From Ruminococcus sp. (GTDB lineage Bacteria; Bacillota; Clostridia; Oscillospirales; Acutalibacteraceae), in NCBI GenBank assembly GCA_022768065.1, contig JALELS010000005.1, positions 1-64,000 on the forward strand: DNA of 64,000 nucleotides. The letters are read 5' to 3'. This document shows, piece after piece, positions 34,939 to 42,333 of the stretch; positions within the stretch are counted from its first letter, which is position 1; each line of letters begins with the position of its first letter. The translations under genes were made by a program, and so were the position numbers. The notes beneath the pieces were generated by a model, which was not told the origin of the DNA, did no database searches, and was given only the letters and a program-made list of their open reading frames with translations.

Positions 34939-36186
34939 TTAGAACTGTGTATCAAGAAGAGTGATACCGTCTATCTGTACATCGAAGTAAGGAGCAGAAC
35001 GCTTGTCTGATTCGTGGAAGTAACCATCCGAAACAACCTCGGTGTCACCTGCGTTATCAGCATCGGAATTAACGTCAGCCATGTAGCCTGTAAGGTAACC
35101 GTCAGCGTCAACTGTAGCATTCTTATTTTTGCTGTCTGATACGGTTACAGTGAATGTAGAAGTATCGAATACATGAAGTTTACCGCTTTCAAGTTCAGCC
35201 TTAACTTCATCGATCTTTGCCTGAGTGCCTTCAGCAGCTGCCTGAGTATTTACATCGGTAAGTACAACAGAGCCTGTGCTGAGTGTGCCTGTCCAATCGG
35301 TGTCAATAGCTTTGCCGTTTTTAACGCAATCGATAGCATACTCAAGATAAGGAGCCCAGTCGATTCTTGAAGATACAATGAATGTGTTGGGGCAAGCAGA
35401 AACGGTGGAACCGTTATAAGAAACATTGGGAACACCTGCAGCTTCGCAAGCAGTCGGAGCACCCATTGAGTCAGCATGCTGGCTGATAAGTACGCAACCA
35501 TTGTTTATAAGCTTCTGAGCAGCTTCTTTTTCGGCTGTCTCATCATACCAAGAACCTGTAAAGGTAACTTCCATGGTAACTGACGGGCAAACGCTCTTAG
35601 CGCCGAGATAGAAAGAAGTATAACCGGAAATAACTTCTGCGTAAGTATAAGCGCCGACATAACCCATCTTTGCTTTGTCGGCTGTAATCTTACCGGAAGA
35701 AATCATTTCGTTAAGCTTCATGCCGGCAGCAACACCTGCAAGATATCTGCCTTCATATATTGAAGCAAAAGCGTTATGATAATTTGAAAGGCCTTCGGTA
35801 TGAGCTTTGGTTCCTGTTGCATGTAAGAACTGAACATCCGGGAACTTTTTAGCCGCCTGAATTATGTAAGACTCGTGACCGAAGCTGTCTGCAAAGATGA
35901 TGTTGCATCCTTCATCAACAAGCTCGGCTGCTGCATCGTAGCAAGCCTGTGTTTCGCTGATGTTGGTCTTCTTAAGAATTTCAACGCCGGCTTTTTTGCA
36001 AGCCTCTTCAGCTGCGTTAATAAAGTTCTTGTCATAAGTTGAGTTTTCGTCGTGCAGGAATATAAAACCTACTTTGACATTTGCTGCTTTGCCGGTTGTG
36101 TTTGTGTCACTGTCGGTTTTGCCGCATGCAGCAAAACAAAGGACGATCATAGCAACTGACAAAAGAATGCTGAGAACCTTTTTCAT
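34939..36186 (-). CDS. BmpA-family nucleoside-binding lipoprotein
   Basis: Surface substrate-binding protein of the ABC importer, 415 residues. The signal peptide ends VLCFAAC, giving lipidation at Cys21. The mature protein has the Bmp/PBP1 fold, with VGFIFLHDENSTYDKNFINAAEEA at the start (key residues Y and N), then IIFADSFGHES and MGYVGAYTYAEVISGYTSFYLGA. A longer C-terminal acidic segment (VNSDADNAGDTEVVSDGY) is unusual. The ATG follows a GGAGGAA site. It is first in the operon, downstream of xpt with a gap, and followed by a stem-loop. Confidence 0.93.
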   Translation of the reverse strand: MKKVLSILLSVAMIVLCFAACGKTDSDTNTTGKAANVKVGFIFLHDENSTYDKNFINAAEEACKKAGVEILKKTNISETQACYDAAAELVDEGCNIIFADSFGHESYIIQAAKKFPDVQFLHATGTKAHTEGLSNYHNAFASIYEGRYLAGVAAGMKLNEMISSGKITADKAKMGYVGAYTYAEVISGYTSFYLGAKSVCPSVTMEVTFTGSWYDETAEKEAAQKLINNGCVLISQHADSMGAPTACEAAGVPNVSYNGSTVSACPNTFIVSSRIDWAPYLEYAIDCVKNGKAIDTDWTGTLSTGSVVLTDVNTQAAAEGTQAKIDEVKAELESGKLHVFDTSTFTVTVSDSKNKNATVDADGYLTGYMADVNSDADNAGDTEVVSDGYFHESDKRSAPYFDVQIDGITLLDTQF

Positions 36187-36262
36187 TTGTGTTTCCTCCA
36201 GTTTTTTGACATAATATTATGAACAGAAGCTCTCCCCCTGTATCATACAAACAAATAAAAGA

Positions 36263-36847
36263 TCACTGTTTCTTAAATACAATGCTTCCGCTGTCCACAT
36301 CCATGCTCTCGATAATCGCAAGAGATTCAACACGAACACCTTTTTGTCTGATTAGCTCGCCGCCGCGCTGAAAGCCTTTTTCAACCGCAATGCCGACGCC
36401 CTCAACGGTAGCACCTGCCTTTTGTGCTATATCCAAAAGTCCGTTTAACGCGCACCCGTTAGCAAGGAAGTCATCAATAATAAGAACGTGATCTTCTGAA
36501 GAAAGATATTTTTTTGAAAGAATTACATCATATACTCTTTTATGGGTAAATGACTCAATTTTAGTAGAATAAACTTCACCGTCAATATTAACGGTTTGTG
36601 ATTTTTTTGCAAAAACCACGGGAACATTGTCAAAATACTGCGCTGCGATACAGGCTATGCCTATACCGGAGGCTTCAATAGTCAGTATTTTGTTTATAGG
36701 GGCATCGCTGAAAAGGCGCTTAAATTCCTTACCCATATCGTTAAACAGCGAAATGTCCATCTGATGATTCAAAAACGAATCAACCTTGAGTACATTGCCG
36801 GGCTTAACAATACCGTCTTTTATAATTCTGTCTTCAAGCAGTTTCAA
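36263..36847 (-). CDS. xpt: xanthine phosphoribosyltransferase
   Basis: Converts xanthine and PRPP to XMP in purine salvage. From the TTG start at 36847 (195 residues) the protein begins [17 protein letters not shown] and continues [13 protein letters not shown], exactly the Xpt N-terminus; the longer ATG reading at 36901 would encode part of the promoter region. The PRPP motif is [14 protein letters not shown] (about 120-133 of the long reading) and the base-binding segment is [14 protein letters not shown] sigma-A type promoter lies just upstream and no purine riboswitch is recognisable. The nucleoside importer is downstream. Confidence 0.93.
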   Translation of the reverse strand: MKLLEDRIIKDGIVKPGNVLKVDSFLNHQMDISLFNDMGKEFKRLFSDAPINKILTIEASGIGIACIAAQYFDNVPVVFAKKSQTVNIDGEVYSTKIESFTHKRVYDVILSKKYLSSEDHVLIIDDFLANGCALNGLLDIAQKAGATVEGVGIAVEKGFQRGGELIRQKGVRVESLAIIESMDVDSGSIVFKKQ

Positions 36848-36877
36848 AAAAATCGCCCCACGTAAAAATATGTTAAT

Positions 36878-36906
36878 ATTATACATTAACTTTACAAACA
36901 TTTCAA
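36878..36906 (-). promoter_or_regulatory. xpt promoter
   Basis: On the minus strand TTGAAA (36901-36906) and TATAAT (36878-36883) are separated by 17 bases, a near-consensus housekeeping promoter. It is 31 bases upstream of the TTG start of xpt. It lies inside the open frame of the longer start, which supports the shorter xpt. Confidence 0.82.
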
Positions 36907-36953
36907 CTAAAACTCGAGAAAACTGTAAATCTGTCTGAATTTATCATTTTATG

Positions 36954-36982
36954 TTCACAAATTGCGTTCTTTTAGGTATAAT
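36954..36982 (+). promoter_or_regulatory. MATE transporter promoter
   Basis: TTCACA (36954-36959) and TATAAT (36977-36982) with a 17-base spacer form a good sigma-A promoter reading right. It is divergent from the xpt promoter, leaving 47 bases between the two -35 boxes. GGAGG at 37001-37005 follows. Confidence 0.8.
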
Positions 36983-37011
36983 GACTAATACAAAAACAAC
37001 GGAGGTAAGAA

Positions 37012-38340
37012 ATGGTCACAGATCTGACTAAGGGGAATCCTGAAAAAACACTTTGGAAATTTACGTTGCCAATGATAATCAGCGTTATGTTTCAGCAGCT
37101 TTACAGTACTGTTGACAGCATAGTTGCCGGGCAATTTGCAGGCGTAAATGCACTTGCCGCTGTCGGAGCGTCTTATCCCGTAACAATGATTTTTATCGCT
37201 ATAGCAAACGGTTCCAACATCGGTTGTTCTGTTGTTATCTCACAGTTGTTCGGCGGCAAACGTATTACTCATATGAAAACGGCTGTCAATACATCTATTA
37301 TCTCTTCTGTTGTTTTGTCATTTATACTGACCGCTGTAGGCCTGACCTCTTCAAAGGCACTTTTGAGAGCCATGGGTACACCCGACAATATTATGGCGGA
37401 TTCCGTAACTTATCTTAATATTTATGCGGCGGGTATGGCTTTTCTGTTCATATACAATATAAGTACAGCTGTTTTTACAGCTCTCGGTGATTCGAAAACA
37501 CCTTTGTACTTTCTGATTTTTTCGTCACTGACAAACATAGTTCTTGATTTAATATTTGCCGGTCCCATGAAAATGGGCGTTGCAGGAGTAGCTTGGGCAA
37601 CTTTTATTGCACAAGGCGTGTCCGGCATCTTAGCTTTTATCGCATTACTCAGGAAAATACATAACATTCAAAGTGAAAAGCCTCAAATATTTTCAGGAAG
37701 AATGCTGCTCAGAATAACAAAAGTTGCCGTACCGAGCATTTTACAGCAAAGCTTTGTCTCGGTAGGCAACGTATTTATACAGGGGCTTATAAACAGTTTC
37801 GGTGCCGCTGTTGTAGCAGGTTTTGCGGCTGCTATGAAGCTGAACACATTTACAATAACTACGCTTGTCACATTAAGCAACGGCATTTCAAGCTACACGG
37901 CACAAAATATCGGTGCACATAATACCGACAGAGTCAAAAAGGGATTCGGTTCGGGACTGAAAATCGCACTGCTTGTTGCACTTCCGTTCTTTATCGCATT
38001 TTTATTTTTCCCAAAGTACATGATGATGATATTTGTTTCGCATGACAATACCGATGTTATAACAGCCGGCGTTCAATTTTTAAAAATCGTATCACCTTTC
38101 TACTTCTTAGCGACAGTTAAAATAATCGTTGACGGAATTTTGCGCGGCTCGGGAGCTATGCTCAGTTTTATGGTTTCAACTTTTACAGACCTTATACTTC
38201 GCGTAATTTTCGCCTTTATTCTCACGCCTCGCATAGGGCAACTCGGGATTTGGTGGTCCTGGCCGATAGGCTGGATAGTTGCAAGCTTGGCTTCACTTAC
38301 TCTGTATCTCTCCGGTGTATGGAAAAAAGCAAAAGTATAA
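37012..38340 (+). CDS. MATE family efflux transporter
   Basis: The 442-residue, 12-helix inner-membrane antiporter comprises two MatE repeats (about 15-175 and 235-400). Early motifs are NPEKTLWKFTLPMIISVMFQQLYS and VDSIVAGQFAGVNALAAVGAS (key residues P, Q and D). It lacks the extra domains of DinF. MATE proteins export cationic drugs or metabolites using sodium or proton gradients; the substrate is not predictable. The ATG follows GGAGGTAAGA, with a clear promoter upstream and a strong terminator downstream. It is monocistronic. Confidence 0.92.
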   Translation: MVTDLTKGNPEKTLWKFTLPMIISVMFQQLYSTVDSIVAGQFAGVNALAAVGASYPVTMIFIAIANGSNIGCSVVISQLFGGKRITHMKTAVNTSIISSVVLSFILTAVGLTSSKALLRAMGTPDNIMADSVTYLNIYAAGMAFLFIYNISTAVFTALGDSKTPLYFLIFSSLTNIVLDLIFAGPMKMGVAGVAWATFIAQGVSGILAFIALLRKIHNIQSEKPQIFSGRMLLRITKVAVPSILQQSFVSVGNVFIQGLINSFGAAVVAGFAAAMKLNTFTITTLVTLSNGISSYTAQNIGAHNTDRVKKGFGSGLKIALLVALPFFIAFLFFPKYMMMIFVSHDNTDVITAGVQFLKIVSPFYFLATVKIIVDGILRGSGAMLSFMVSTFTDLILRVIFAFILTPRIGQLGIWWSWPIGWIVASLASLTLYLSGVWKKAKV

Positions 38341-38355
38341 TTTAATTATCGTTAC

Positions 38356-38398
38356 AAAAAATGCCTCCCGGTTAGCTGAAACCGAGCGGCATTTTTTT
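38356..38398. terminator. bidirectional terminator between MATE gene and spo0A
   Basis: AAAAAATGCC pairs with GGCATTTTTT, with an inner CGGTT/AACCG stem and a small bulge. A and T runs flank both sides. It sits 16 bases after the MATE stop and 12 before the spo0A stop. Confidence 0.9.
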
Positions 38399-38409
38399 AT
38401 TTATCGTTT

Positions 38410-39183
38410 TTATGATATTTTCATACTGAGTCTTAATTTATCGCTTATCATGGCAATAAATTCGGAATTTGTGGGCTTTCCGCGAGAGTTCTGTATCGTG
38501 TATCCGAAGTACGAACTCAAAACATCAACGTCTCCCCTGTCCCACGCAACTTCTATTGCGTGACGAATGGCACGCTCAACTCTCGAAGAAGTTGTTGAAA
38601 AAGTTTTGGCAACGGTGGGATATAAAACCTTTGTTACGGAATTCATCATTTCGCTGTCATTTATCGACAGAATAATTGCCTCACGCAAATACTGATAGCC
38701 TTTTATATGTGCAGGAACACCGATTTGATGCATAATATCGCTTACAACAACTTCCAAATCAGCTGAACTGTCGGCAGGATGAAGTTTACCGAGTTTTGAA
38801 TTATCACGCCATCCTGTCATCTGCGTTATTCTTTCAGCCATCATATTCATATCGAACGGCTTTAAGAAATAGTAATCCGCACCTGCCGATAAAACTTCCT
38901 GCTCAAATCTTTGATTGTCTACGCTTGACATAACCATCATCAAAGGTTTCTTTTCGAGCTTCATCTTAGGCATTTCTTTCAGTACACCTAAAGCATCAAT
39001 GGCTGTCATAAATGCATCCATAACGACGACGTCGGGTTTTTCGGTCTCGGTTTTATGTAAAACCTCAGCACCGTTTTTCGGCACCATTTTCACATCGCAA
39101 CCGTAAGAACGCAGAACTCCCGCACAAGTCTGCCCAAAATCATTGCCCTCTGACACCATCATCACTTTTAAACCGCTTTTCAT
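38410..39183 (-). CDS. spo0A: sporulation master response regulator Spo0A
   Basis: DNA-binding response regulator governing entry into sporulation. At 257 residues it has the expected length. The receiver (1-122) keeps the phospho-acceptor Asp56, Ser86/87 and Lys108 (LKPFD). The acidic pair normally written DD near residue 11 is Ser11-Glu12 (MVSEGND), an unusual pocket. The C-terminal effector domain (about 150-255) is highly conserved, with [15 protein letters not shown], the recognition helix [19 protein letters not shown] and [10 protein letters not shown]. It follows spoIVB, the conserved order in spore-formers, but has its own promoter at 39218-39246. Confidence 0.96.
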   Translation of the reverse strand: MKSGLKVMMVSEGNDFGQTCAGVLRSYGCDVKMVPKNGAEVLHKTETEKPDVVVMDAFMTAIDALGVLKEMPKMKLEKKPLMMVMSSVDNQRFEQEVLSAGADYYFLKPFDMNMMAERITQMTGWRDNSKLGKLHPADSSADLEVVVSDIMHQIGVPAHIKGYQYLREAIILSINDSEMMNSVTKVLYPTVAKTFSTTSSRVERAIRHAIEVAWDRGDVDVLSSYFGYTIQNSRGKPTNSEFIAMISDKLRLSMKIS

Positions 39184-39217
39184 TTTTGTATACCTCCAAA
39201 TTTTTTATTTCTGACAT

Positions 39218-39246
39218 ATTTTACCATATTAGTTATATCTTGACAA
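39218..39246 (-). promoter_or_regulatory. spo0A promoter
   Basis: On the minus strand TTGTCA (39241-39246) and TAAAAT (39218-39223) are spaced by 17 bases. This suggests a sigma-A-type promoter 35 bases upstream of the spo0A ATG, with GGAGG in between. No clear 0A box was recognised here. Confidence 0.65.
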
Positions 39247-39366
39247 GAGCTTTTTAATAAATAATTTAAAATTTTTTCAAATTAATTGTGTAATCGCCAT
39301 AACAACTGAAAAAGTGCGACAAAACCGACTATTATGTTTCTTATACAGCTATAATGTCATTAAAAA

Positions 39367-39394
39367 CACCGGAACGACAAATGACGTTCCGGTG
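39367..39394 (-). terminator. spoIVB terminator
   Basis: CACCGGAACG and CGTTCCGGTG form a perfect 10-base-pair stem with an 8-base loop. On the minus strand GTTTTTAA follows. It lies 6 bases after the spoIVB stop and separates it from spo0A. Confidence 0.9.
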
Positions 39395-39399
39395 CCTTA

Positions 39400-40647
39400 T
39401 CATGATGCTTTTTCAAGCTGTTTCTCAGCGTTTAAAGTTTCGGATACTTTAAGCATATTATCGGCAAAAACAGCATATCCGCGAAGCGGATCATTAACAA
39501 ATACATGCGTTACGGCGCCGATAAGCATACCGTCTTGAATAATGGGGCTGCCGCTCATTCCTTGAATTATACCGCCTGTTTTTTCGATTAGAGAACTGTC
39601 GGTTATTTCAATTATCATATTTTTAGATGAGCTGCTGTCATTATTACAAATTCGTACAATTCGCGCATCGTAGCATTGCGGCCCGTTTTCGTCGACTGTG
39701 GAAATAATTTTGGCCGGACCGGTTTTCACTTCATGCTTTGTTGCTATGGGCACAGCGTCGCTTGTCGGAGCGATGTTTTTCAAATATCCGTATACGCCGC
39801 AGGTCGTATTTAAGGAAAGTGTTCCTATATCCGTATCCTGAAATACGCCGCAGAGTTCTCCGGTTGAACCGCAAGTGCCTTTATAACATCCGGTTATTTT
39901 TGTTTTGACGGCATCGCCGTCGGCAAGCGGCATAATTATACCTGTGTCAACATCACATACTGCATGACCGAGTCCCGCAAACACCCCGCTGTTTGAATCA
40001 ACGAAAGTTATTGTGCCGACACCGGCCATACTGTCTCTTACCCATATGCCGGCTTTATAGCAATTGTCATTTTTGGAAAGTGCAGGCGTCAATTTTAAAT
40101 TCAAAACTTTTTTTCCGCGTTTAACCGAAAGTTTCATTTCGCTGCCGTTATCCTCTTGTACCGCTTTTTCGATTTCTGCGGAAGAATTCACATCATTCCC
40201 GTTTACAGACAATATTATATCACCTGCATTCAGCCCTGCCGTTTTTGCGGGATTTGATATTCCCTCTTCGGTATAAACATCATCCGAACCGACAACCACA
40301 ACGCCTTTTGTAAACATTCGTATACCGAAAACGTCACCCGACAGAATTACATATTTTCTCTCGGAAACAATAACATCGGCGGATTTCACCGGAATAACCT
40401 TCAGAGCGGAAATATCCACCGTGTATTCACTAAGCAGAGTGCCCTTTGCCGCATTCTCGGAATTAACGGAAACCGAACCGTCACCGTTTGATATCCGATA
40501 CGAATATATCTCGTTGAATTTCAGCTTTTCGTCACTTACCAAATGAATACTGTCCGGAATGCTTTTTATGCCGTAAATTACAAATGCAAATATAACAGAG
40601 GCTGCTAACAATCCGAAAGCGCTGAGAACTTTAAAAAATTTTTTCAT
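39400..40647 (-). CDS. spoIVB: SpoIVB peptidase (S55 family)
   Basis: Serine peptidase secreted from the forespore that signals for sigma-K activation. The 415 residues comprise an N-terminal membrane anchor (about 8-27), a PDZ domain (about 110-190: KTAGLNAGDIILSVNG) and the S55 peptidase domain. The catalytic His is in GLGHAVCD and the catalytic Ser in GMSGSPI, with IIQDGMLIGAVTHV after it. An internal TAPDKS-like self-cleavage site was not identified. The ATG follows CGGAGGAG. A terminator and then spo0A lie downstream. Confidence 0.95.
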   Translation of the reverse strand: MKKFFKVLSAFGLLAASVIFAFVIYGIKSIPDSIHLVSDEKLKFNEIYSYRISNGDGSVSVNSENAAKGTLLSEYTVDISALKVIPVKSADVIVSERKYVILSGDVFGIRMFTKGVVVVGSDDVYTEEGISNPAKTAGLNAGDIILSVNGNDVNSSAEIEKAVQEDNGSEMKLSVKRGKKVLNLKLTPALSKNDNCYKAGIWVRDSMAGVGTITFVDSNSGVFAGLGHAVCDVDTGIIMPLADGDAVKTKITGCYKGTCGSTGELCGVFQDTDIGTLSLNTTCGVYGYLKNIAPTSDAVPIATKHEVKTGPAKIISTVDENGPQCYDARIVRICNNDSSSSKNMIIEITDSSLIEKTGGIIQGMSGSPIIQDGMLIGAVTHVFVNDPLRGYAVFADNMLKVSETLNAEKQLEKAS

Positions 40648-40665
40648 TCTTCTCCTCCGTATATA

Positions 40666-40677
40666 CAGTGATCACTG
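40666..40677. promoter_or_regulatory. 12-base perfect palindrome upstream of spoIVB
   Basis: CAGTGATCACTG is a perfect palindrome 19 bases upstream of the spoIVB ATG. Such a site could bind a dimeric repressor or be chance. No matching sigma-F or sigma-G promoter was recognised around it. Confidence 0.3.
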
Positions 40678-40723
40678 CATTTATAATTTTGGCTTTTTCG
40701 CGGATTTTATGTTATGAAAAAAT

Positions 40724-40779
40724 AAGGCTTTACGGTTAATTTACACGGGAATATTATTTCCGAATAAACCGTAAAGCCT
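40724..40779 (-). terminator. terminator after the shikimate-kinase-like gene
   Basis: AAGGCTTTACGGTT and AACCGTAAAGCCT give a 13-base-pair perfect stem with a 29-base, partly self-complementary loop. On the minus strand TTATTTTTTC follows. It closes the pfkA-led transcript. Confidence 0.88.
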
Positions 40780-40792
40780 GCATAAAATATAT

Positions 40793-41290
40793 TTATTTTT
40801 TTAATGAAAAAATAATTTTTGAAACCGTTTCTTCCGGGGATAGATCCGCGGTATCTACGGTGATGTCGGCATATTTTTTATAAAGAGGAAATCGCTCATA
40901 AAAAATATCGTCGATTGTTTGGTTTTTGGGCGCCGCAACACCCCGTGTTTTTATATTATTGAGCCTTGCCTTAACATTTTCAAGCGGAACATCAATAAAG
41001 ATAATTACAGAATTCCGTTTAAGCTTTTGCATGGCCCCATCTCGAAAAACAACGCTGCCGCCCGTCGCTATGACGCAGTTTTCACACTCAAGCGACAATA
41101 TTGCGTCCCTTTCTTTATCAAGGAAACACTGAAGACCTTTTTCGTCTATGATATCCTGCAAAAGAGCCTTTTCACGCTGTTGTATAACAAGATCCGTATC
41201 CACAAAGCCCACACCGAGCGTTTTTGCGAGAATAACACCGACGGTGCTTTTTCCCGAAGCCGGCATACCGATAAGAACAATATTTTTCAT
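40793..41290 (-). CDS. aroK: shikimate kinase-like protein
   Basis: The 165-residue P-loop kinase has the size and order of shikimate kinase: Walker A GMPASGKST (8-16), DTD at 31-33, ATGGSVV (about 75) and RFPLYKKYADI near the end. Some substrate-binding positions differ from classical AroK. The arginine that follows the conserved Phe is Leu57, and the third glycine of GGG is serine. It may therefore phosphorylate shikimate or a different small alcohol. It starts overlapping the pfkA stop by one base (TGATG) and is not near other aro genes. Confidence 0.78.
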   Translation of the reverse strand: MKNIVLIGMPASGKSTVGVILAKTLGVGFVDTDLVIQQREKALLQDIIDEKGLQCFLDKERDAILSLECENCVIATGGSVVFRDGAMQKLKRNSVIIFIDVPLENVKARLNNIKTRGVAAPKNQTIDDIFYERFPLYKKYADITVDTADLSPEETVSKIIFSLKK

Positions 41291-42252
41291 CAGATGGATA
41301 TTTCGTGAGCCATCTTGTAAAGATCAAGATCAATTGACTTTTTCATATTGAGAGCCTCAAAAATATCGAAGTCAACAATTTCGTCTTTTTGCATAGCCAC
41401 AACACGGTTGCCGATACCCTGTTTTAAAAGTTCAACCGCTTTATAGCCCATCTGGCTTGCAACAACTCTGTCGCGAACTGTCGGCGAACCGCCGCGCTGT
41501 ACGTGACCTAAAACCGTTGCACGGGACTCTACGCCCATTTCCGCTTCAATCTTTTTTGCCATTTCAGCTACACCGCCGACACCCTCGGCAACAATTATTA
41601 TGAAATGTCTTTTTCCGGTCTTTTGAGTTTTCTTCATTCTGTCGATAACGTCGCGCTCGAAATCAAAATCGACTTCCGGAATAAGAATTGTGGTAGCACC
41701 GCAAGCAATACCGGCATTAAGAGCTATATATCCGGCACGTCTACCCATAACCTCAACAACCGAGCAACGATCGTGAGACTCGGTTGTATCACGAAGTCGG
41801 TCGACCATTTCCATAGCCGTATTCATTGCGGTATCATAACCTATTGTGTAATCACAGCAAGCAATATCATTGTCAATCGTGCCGGGAATACCTACACAAG
41901 GCACACCTCTGAGCGAAAGGTCACGAGCACCGCGGAAAGATCCGTCACCGCCGATAACAACTACGCCTTCCATATTATGTTCCTTGCAAACTTCAATTGC
42001 CTTTTTCATACCGTCTTCGGTTTTGAATTCGGGGCTTCTTGCGGAGTAAAGAATTGTACCGCCGCGATTGATTATATTGGAAACACTGCGAAGATTCATT
42101 TCGTACATATCGCCATACATAAGGCCGTTCCAGCCTCTTCTGATGCCCATTACACGAAAGCCGTTTTCACAACCCGATCTTACAACGGCTCTGATTGCGG
42201 CATTCATACCGGGGGCATCTCCGCCGCTTGTCAATACGCCAATCGTTTTCAT
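41290..42252 (-). CDS. pfkA: ATP-dependent 6-phosphofructokinase
   Basis: Phosphorylates fructose-6-phosphate to fructose-1,6-bisphosphate, the committed step of glycolysis. At 320 residues it matches bacterial PfkA. The N-terminal GVLTSGGDAPGMNAAIR and VVIGGDGSFRGA bind ATP; the glycine in GGDG, where PPi-dependent enzymes have aspartate, indicates ATP use. The catalytic PGTIDND is around 125 and VEVMGRRAGYIA binds the sugar phosphate. A consensus-like promoter lies 36 bases upstream, so it is transcribed apart from dnaE, and it is coupled to the shikimate-kinase-like gene. Confidence 0.96.
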   Translation of the reverse strand: MKTIGVLTSGGDAPGMNAAIRAVVRSGCENGFRVMGIRRGWNGLMYGDMYEMNLRSVSNIINRGGTILYSARSPEFKTEDGMKKAIEVCKEHNMEGVVVIGGDGSFRGARDLSLRGVPCVGIPGTIDNDIACCDYTIGYDTAMNTAMEMVDRLRDTTESHDRCSVVEVMGRRAGYIALNAGIACGATTILIPEVDFDFERDVIDRMKKTQKTGKRHFIIIVAEGVGGVAEMAKKIEAEMGVESRATVLGHVQRGGSPTVRDRVVASQMGYKAVELLKQGIGNRVVAMQKDEIVDFDIFEALNMKKSIDLDLYKMAHEISI

Positions 42253-42287
42253 TAAAAATCACCTCAAATATATACATTCAAAACATA

Positions 42288-42315
42288 ATGATACACTAAA
42301 GAAAAAAATTGTCAA
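42288..42315 (-). promoter_or_regulatory. pfkA promoter
   Basis: On the minus strand TTGACA (42310-42315) and TATCAT (42288-42293) are separated by 16 bases, in the dnaE-pfkA gap. The -35 is consensus and the -10 matches at five of six positions. Confidence 0.78.
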
Positions 42316-42333
42316 GCAATTTTGACATTTTTC

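Noticed and set aside
31136-36847. Sugar ABC transporter instead of nucleoside
   Set aside because: The binding protein is of the Bmp family and xpt is adjacent, which fits purine nucleosides better than sugars, although the ATPase alone cannot distinguish.
36848-37011. Possible purine riboswitch between xpt and the MATE gene
   Set aside because: The gap is fully used by two divergent promoters, and the three-way-junction motifs of the purine aptamer are not present.
41605-42255. 216-codon plus-strand frame antisense to pfkA
   Set aside because: pfkA is complete and conserved on the other strand. The antisense frame shows no known motif.
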